DNA of 64,000 nucleotides from Sipunculus nudus. Lineage: Eukaryota; Annelida; Sipuncula; Golfingiida; Sipunculidae. The notes beneath the pieces were generated by a model. That model saw only the letters and a list, made by a program, of their open reading frames with translations, searched no databases and was not told the DNA's origin. The stretch spans positions 16,021,601 through 16,085,600 of the forward strand of contig CM049319.1 in the NCBI GenBank assembly GCA_026874595.1. The letters are read 5' to 3'. The position numbers and the translations under genes were made by a program. Of this stretch, positions 57,757 through 64,000 are shown piece after piece; position 1 is the stretch's first letter, and each line of letters opens with the position of its first letter.

Positions 57757-60283
57757 TTATTAAGTTTTATTCTTAGCAAAGTAGTTATTCTTAGTTTTTC
57801 TTATCAAAATGTAAAACTTTTTCAAGTTCTTTGTCTGAATATAAAGAATTAAAAATTAAACTATTGTCACTTTAGCTGCATGAATATAAGGATTAAAAAA
57901 TTAAACTATTGTCCCCTCTGGAAATTATGTCATGGCCTTAGAGCTGTAATTTAATTATTAAGGAGGCTATTATTTAACTTTACTCCCACAGAACTTCTGT
58001 CGTTGATATTAGATCCAGGCCCGACTAATGCCAGTTTAGCCTGGTTGTTTTATGACCATGTACCTAGACGACCACTAGCAGTGAATACCTGATTCATTAT
58101 GCATTTATAGTAGTCTGATAAGACCTACTTGAGTCATGACCCAAGTCATATGGAAAACCGCACTGCAGTGATTATCCATTCCATTGCATCAGTATTGCTG
58201 TATACAGCTAGTAATCTTGACATTTAGCCATTTGTTAGGAATTACCACAAAAGAATACATGGGAATGTACTACCCAAAATGTGAATGCTACCTCAATGAT
58301 AGCTTCTGTCATTTCCTGTGCCTAGATAACCACATATACCCTATGAGGGACTAGCTTTTATATGCAGGTCAGTGGTTCATGCATGGAGGTTTACCAGTAT
58401 GTTGAGATTTACCAGTATTCTGATTTATAACAAAATCTTTTTTTGGAACTGGGTGGATATGGTTAGCAAGAACACAATCATATCTTGTGGGTGGTATGCA
58501 TGGTTTATTTATAGTACCAGGGTTTGTATATGCCACAAGGTCTGGTTGAAAATTATGCAAATTTATATTTGAATCCTCATCAAAATTCACAGTGCAGTTC
58601 TCAAAATATTGTAAGGCATGCCTGTCTGATATCTAGATAAAATCTCTTGTGTAAGATTGGCAAAACACTGCAGGAAGACCTTATAGTTTAGTAGTTTCGT
58701 AGGCCTTACACAAATTTGTTATTTTGAAGCCCAAAGTCAAAATGATAAAATGATGAAATCCTCAGAGATTTGCTACAGTTCCTTTCAGACTTGCTATGAA
58801 TTCTGGTTATTCCTTACCAATGCATATGACACCTGAAGTCCAGAAGGCATAAAAATAACATATCATTCTTATTGTTTAGTTACCTTATATTCCTGCCCTA
58901 AACAGAGCCAGCAGTCCATGATCCTAATCTTTTAAAAAAGGATCAGTGATTTTGTCTCTTGTCATGTGTTCAGAATGTCAAATATGTGATGTTATAATTG
59001 ATAGACAGGTTTCAGTCAATTTTTTCACTAAGGTTAATCACATTCTTTTCCTGATATTTCACCTGTGAAGATTTCAAACATCATACAACTTTTTTTCATT
59101 GTTGTATTGAGTAATTTAAATGTTTGAATGTTAAAAACTTGACTCAAGCTATGCTTGCTAAATGACACTGATCTTCTTTAATATATCATTGTTGTTCTAA
59201 GTAAGCACTCTCGTTTAAACAACTGACAACTAAAGGCTCAATATATGGCTGAATGATTAAAACATAAGAATATTATGAAAACTTTTATTGACCAGTAATT
59301 CATTATGCCTGTCATATTATTATCACAAAACCATAATTTTTAAGCATATTAATTTTATTATTATTTGCTGTATGTAAAATTTGCCACTTGATCAGTTATC
59401 ATTCAAACATTTTAATATATAAGCAACACAGAAAATAATATCTCAATAATGTACATAAATTACAATGTAGGTTTCTCTTTTAATGAAGCCTGTTAGCATT
59501 TTACACCTACTATAGTTGGAGGTCAGATATGTGACATAGCCCATACCTACCAGTACTTTTTAACTTGCACCGCAGCGGTCAGTGTACAAACAGGATCCCT
59601 TGCGATAAGAATTGTGACACAATGTCACCAAAATTAGATCAGATTAGATACCCCTTGGGTGAAGCTGCCTCTTTGAGGGAACTCACTAAACATGCTCTAC
59701 TCCATAAAATATGCTTTGAAATGAACATCGTTGAACAAAAATGAAAGACGCGCTGGGCAAGTCTGGGGATTGCAGGTGACAGGTCTGGATAGGAGAGACC
59801 TGACATGTAGACCGTGATTTTGCAGGCTCTCAATTATTCATTTTTCCTCTACTTTGGGTGGCTATAAAATGTGTTTTGGCAATCTGGTCTTGTTGTGGCC
59901 GTCAAGTGGTATAGCTTTTGCCACTGCTCCCCTGAGTCAGATAAAAGGCAATGCTCACATGTGGAGCTAGCACCTGGGGACAATGAATATCAGGGTGGCA
60001 AGCGGTAAAATAAAAAGAAAAAGTGTATTGTTGGACCAAGCCTTTCATATTCTTTTTTCTAATATCAAAATTTTTTACTCCCTCCCCCCCCCCCCCCCAA
60101 AAAAAAATGTTTATGGTTTACAAACTTTGAAACATATATACAAGTTTTGCCATTCATGGTTCTTAGCACACATTAAAAAAAAAACTGTAATGAAATCATG
60201 ATGACAACTGTTAATAATAGCCAGCCTCATATTTTATTTTGTTTCTCATTCATGTTAATTCATTTTCCCTATTCTATACACCC

Positions 60284-60780
60284 ATCATATGACGGGAGTA
60301 TTATGGTATACCCACCGTCCCATAACTTTGAGTGTCACTGCGATAACTTACCACGGCTCTGAAAGATTTTCACAAAGCTCAACATAACTTCTTTCAACAG
60401 ATTATCTTGCCCGAGTTTGATTATGGGCAACACCCAAACATATTTAACAAGGTCATGGGTCACTAGGCTACTTTGTGGTGTCACCGCGATAAATTATGAA
60501 GAATATGAAGGATTTTGATAAAACTCATTAGAAATGTTAATCAATAAATTATCTCACCTAAGTTTGATTTCCAGGAAAATCCATGCATATTTAATGAGGT
60601 CAGGGGTAACTGCACTTTGGAGGCACTTAGATGACTGTCTAAAAATCCTGTGGATTTTCATGAAACTCATTATACATATTTACCAATAGAGTTTCTCACC
60701 TGAATATCCTTCTCATCAAAATTCATGCATATTTAATGAGGCAAGAGGTCACCAGATACATAAAGGGCATATTATGCATG
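60284..60780 (+). mobile_element. Repeat element with diverged 145-bp tandem core
   Basis: It opens with CCCATCATATGACGGG, a short imperfect hairpin. Three to four units follow with the shared order CACTGCGATAA, GATTTTCA-AAACTCA, TCTCACCTGAGTTTGAT, CATGCATATTTAATGAGGTC and GGGGTCAC. The arrangement is like the other tandem-core elements in this window, but the sequence is different. Confidence 0.6.
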
Positions 60781-61093
60781 TTTGCAGTGCTCATGTTTTA
60801 TCAGTTTTTAGAAAACCTGTGAACTTACGCAATGGAGTGGCTTTGTCTGTAATCTGTTTTCCATTGTCTGTTGTCCATCATGATCAATCACCATAAAGCA
60901 AACATATTTTAGGGGAATACAAGCAAAGATTTTGTCAGTGTGAATAAATAGCTTTGGCATAATGCCAGGATTACTAGAGGAACATAAGCTACCATTCTTA
61001 AAACTGGTGCTTCATGGAGTATTGCATGTTCATGGAAAATTCATTGTTTTAGGCAAAAATATTATCTTCTTGAAAGATTAAAATCAAAATAAT

Positions 61094-63706
61094 TTTTAGC
61101 TCAGCTGACTATAAGTCATCTGAGCTATAGTCGTGGTCCATTGTCCATCGTCCGTCCGTCCGTAGATGTGGCACGTTTTGAAACTGTAAGACCTAGGAAT
61201 CCAAAATTCGGCATAATGTTAGATGTCCCCAAGATCTCCTACTAAGCCGAAAACTGGGTCTTTTCGACTTCGTTCCTTTGACAAATTAAGGAAAAACCTC
61301 AATTTTTTATTAAAAACCTATTTTCACACTTCAGGACTGCCTAATATCAAAACTACTCATCTGTTTTTCCATATATTTACCATAAATATTCCTCTATATA
61401 GTTCCTATGTACATTCAAGAAATTATGTCTGTATTATATAATTTAAAAAGTTATGGACCCAAACATAATGCATTTTGTAAAAAATCAGGAAAGATATTTG
61501 ATCACTTAACACAAAAGATGTTAAAGCTATGGACCTTTTTTCCAGTAATATTACTTTAATTAATCAAAATTAAATTGTATACCCAAAATTTGATGAAAAT
61601 CTTTTAAATTTTTTAAAATATTAATAAAAATAAAAAATTGGTACCTTAAATTTTGCCCAACTTTGACCATGGCACATTTTTTTCCTTTAAGAACTGTGGA
61701 TTTAATTTTCACAGCATGTTTTTGTTAGCTTTTCAACTGTTAACACCAAAAATTTGAAACCAGTTGATCAAAAACTGTAGATTTTATTCAAGTTTTCAAG
61801 CACCATGTAAGATATTGTTTACATCAAGCTAGTGTTATGCAGTTTGCAAGAGCTCAGCTCCCCAGCTTCAGCTCTTAGTTCCTTAAATTCGGCATACAGT
61901 TAGATGTCTCCAAAATCCCCTACCATGCCAAGAATTTGGTCACTAGGACTAAATACCTTCAAGATATTAATGAAAAACTTCATTTTTCCATTAAAAACCC
62001 ATTGTTACACTTCAAGACTGCCTAATATCATAACCACTGATCTGACTTTAATCATAAATAATATACATATTTTTCATTCTCTATGCACATGCCAGAATGA
62101 TGTCAGTATTGCGTGATTGTTTTAGGTTATGGGCCCAAACATAATGCACTTTGTAAAAAATCAAGAAATATATTTACTCCCTTAACAAGGGGATTGCTGA
62201 ACCTAGAGATTTTTTGTCAGGGATGTAACATTATTTAAACAAGATTCAATTGAATACCCAAAATTAGTTATGAATTTTTCAAATTTTATAAGTTATTAGT
62301 ATAAATGTAAAATTAGTAACTTAAATTTTGCCCAACTTTGACCATAGCATGTTTGTTTCCTGTGAGCACTGTTGATATAATTTTCATATCATGCACACAT
62401 AAGGATTTCAGCTTTTAAGTTTAGAAAGCTGAAAGAAATTGGCCAAAAATTGTAGCTTTTATTAATGTTTTTATGAGACCCTGTCAGACTTTGGCTCTCT
62501 CCAGCCCCTCTTGAGTCACCTGTATGTTGACCACGTTGAACTTTCAGCAAATTATGCATGCTTGAGGCGAGGCATACACAGGAATCCAGGCAGCTTATGG
62601 CCAGCCACAGTTGATCCAGGTGTCCAACCCAACTCATCTAGTAGTTTTAACCAACTACATAACAATAAACAATAAATTAATAAATTTTTATTGGTTTTTA
62701 ATAAAAAATTAAAGAAAAATAGAAAAGGAATTTGTTTGTTTATAATAACAGGAAATTAACTTGCAGTTACTGATGATATAAGAATCTTGTATCGATGGAT
62801 AGAATGTCATGTATTCCAAATAACACCATGCAGTCACCTATGGTATTTTTCAGTTCAATTTTAATGATAAAGAAGTAAATCATATCATTCATTACTAATC
62901 ATTAGGGATCATATGAAGGAAATTAATGATAGACAAAGATGCAGTTGATAATATTAATCTAGATTCCTACTGTGTCTAGTGTGTACATTGATGTGAAATT
63001 AGTCCAAAATGAATTTATTACAGTTATTTTTTAATATGAATAAAAGCCATAAAACCAGGTACTTATGATCATTATTTAAATGTGTGAATTTTGTATATTC
63101 TGGATTCTCAACATCATTGTTTGGTGAAAACTGAATAAACACCAGACATGGTGCGAATACTTTGTAATTGTATTTAAATACGAATATGATTATGTACTCC
63201 ATTATAAAATTTCTTGCATAAAGAATGGGAATTCAGGTAAAAATGAAAGTATATGAATACCAGTGCAAATACTTTCAAAATGTATTCATGAATGCATTCA
63301 TAAATATATTCTTTAATATTATTTTAATAATCATTTCAGTTATATTTCATTTTAAAAAATCATGATTCTCTTATTATTTTTAATGAAAATTATATTTGGG
63401 GCAATATTTGTAATTTTTTTAATTAATAGTTAAACCCTTATATTATATATTCTGCTCTTAAGTTATATGGCTAAGTCAGAATCTGTGTGACAATAGTACT
63501 CCATTTGTTAATAAAATAAATGAAATCAATCCTCTTCCCTGTCTCCAAGTGTACTATCAAAATCATACATGATCTAAACAACAACAACTCATAATACAGC
63601 TTATATTTATTACCACACAAAACCAGCATATGCCTCATTTCTAAATAATATTTTTTTATCATATATAACAGCTGAGCGTCGTGACCCATAGGTCCCTTGT
63701 TTTTTA
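61094..63706 (+). mobile_element. Foldback element family B, copy 3
   Basis: The 5' hairpin (AGCTCAGCTGACTATAAGTC with CTGAGCT) and GTCC tract match copy 2. The 3' end (63670-63706) has CAGCTGAGCGTCGTGACCCA, the GGTCCC palindrome arm and CTTGTTTT. Inside, the segment from about 61200 is repeated in diverged form from about 61885, a period near 681 bases, so the element has a two-unit tandem core. At 2.6 kb it is the longest uninterrupted copy here. Confidence 0.65.
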
Positions 63707-63734
63707 GAGGGGAGGGGGTAAAATTGACGTGGGC

Positions 63735-63760
63735 GGTGCCTGAGAACCATACCTTTTTTA
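63735..63760 (+). mobile_element. Isolated MITE end fragment
   Basis: GTGCCTGAGAACCATACCTT matches the right terminal repeat of the element at 36011-36358. It abuts the next repeat directly. Confidence 0.55.
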
Positions 63761-64000
63761 TGCCTCTGCCACAAAGTGGCCATGGCATATAGTTTTACCC
63801 ATGTCTGTTGGCCTGATTTTTGGTGTGTGGGCAGATAATGACCAGTTACAGATTGAGTTCGCGTTTCGTCCGGTTTGACCTACTTTTGACCATTTTACGG
63901 CTCCTAAACATAGAAAATTTCATGAAAAATAGAAATTTTATGACATACACATGTACGGAATTTTTTTTGCAGTGCTTGCAGATATTGGCCTGATTTTTTG
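63760..64000 (+). mobile_element. 5' part of another hairpin-ended repeat, cut by the window
   Basis: ATGCCTCTGCCACAAAGTGG followed by CCATGGCAT forms an imperfect hairpin, then ATAGTTTTACCCATGTCTGT. This has the look of another tandem-core family. The 3' end lies beyond the window. Confidence 0.5.

Larger units (their letters stand above)
35828..64000 (+). other. USH1C: Harmonin intron 4, running off the window
   Basis: I searched for the next exon, which should complete PDZ1 with a G-x-G-x-F-(I/V)-S and V-G-D-x-I/L pattern after an AG leaving two bases of a Gly codon. I found none. The 28 kb contain mostly mobile elements and tandem repeats, listed separately. Stretches with no assignment include 37030-38630, 46720-49220, 50250-53180 and 57760-60260. 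A less AT-rich block at 44510-44980 has a CCAAT box and a 9-base inverted repeat (GGACGGGAC/GTCCCGTCC) but no recognised exon. Confidence 0.7.

Overview
This is a window of AT-rich animal nuclear DNA with long introns, microsatellites and a dense load of small non-autonomous transposons. The best guess is a bivalve mollusc or a related lophotrochozoan. That rests on the repeat style (foldback elements with tandem-repeat cores, a (CCGT)n microsatellite beside a 5' hairpin, tRNA-derived SINEs) and on animal-type genes; the species cannot be named from the sequence. There is no bacterial gene organisation, operon or CRISPR array.

Two genes are supported. On the minus strand, 8350-6758 is an uninterrupted 530-codon reading frame for a C2H2 zinc-finger protein. 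It has six N-terminal fingers, a long linker with a basic patch and a SUMO-type site, and a C-terminal finger pair resembling the dimerisation fingers of hunchback and Ikaros proteins. On the plus strand, starting 3.9 kb away in divergent orientation, is the 5' part of a harmonin (USH1C) gene. I assembled four coding exons by eye: 12255-12293, 20159-20226, 20476-20559 and 35700-35827. Splice sites and phases agree. Together they encode 106 residues: the harmonin N-terminal domain and the start of PDZ1. The rest of the gene lies beyond the window, so 35828-64000 appears to be a single intron of more than 28 kb.

The most interesting gene-level observation is a candidate alternative first exon at 32597-32661, inside intron 3. 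It has a TATA box upstream, a local CpG-rich stretch, an ATG and a GTGAGA donor whose phase exactly matches that of exon 3. Spliced to exon 4 it would give a harmonin lacking the N-terminal domain but keeping the PDZ part.

Layout: 1-6570, intergenic DNA with repeats and CTCF-like motifs; 6584-8350, zinc-finger gene (minus); 8360-12254, intergenic DNA and the harmonin 5' flank, with a nuclear-receptor-type DR1 and an E-box; 12255-35827, harmonin exons 1-4; 35828-64000, intron 4, filled with mobile elements. The elements include a Helitron/HINE-like element (41905-43443) with 280-bp tandem units carrying palindromic CTCF-like motifs, a foldback family (copies at 25802, 26774 and 61094), hAT-like and other MITEs, a tandem array of a tRNA-related SINE unit, and a four-copy dispersed repeat.
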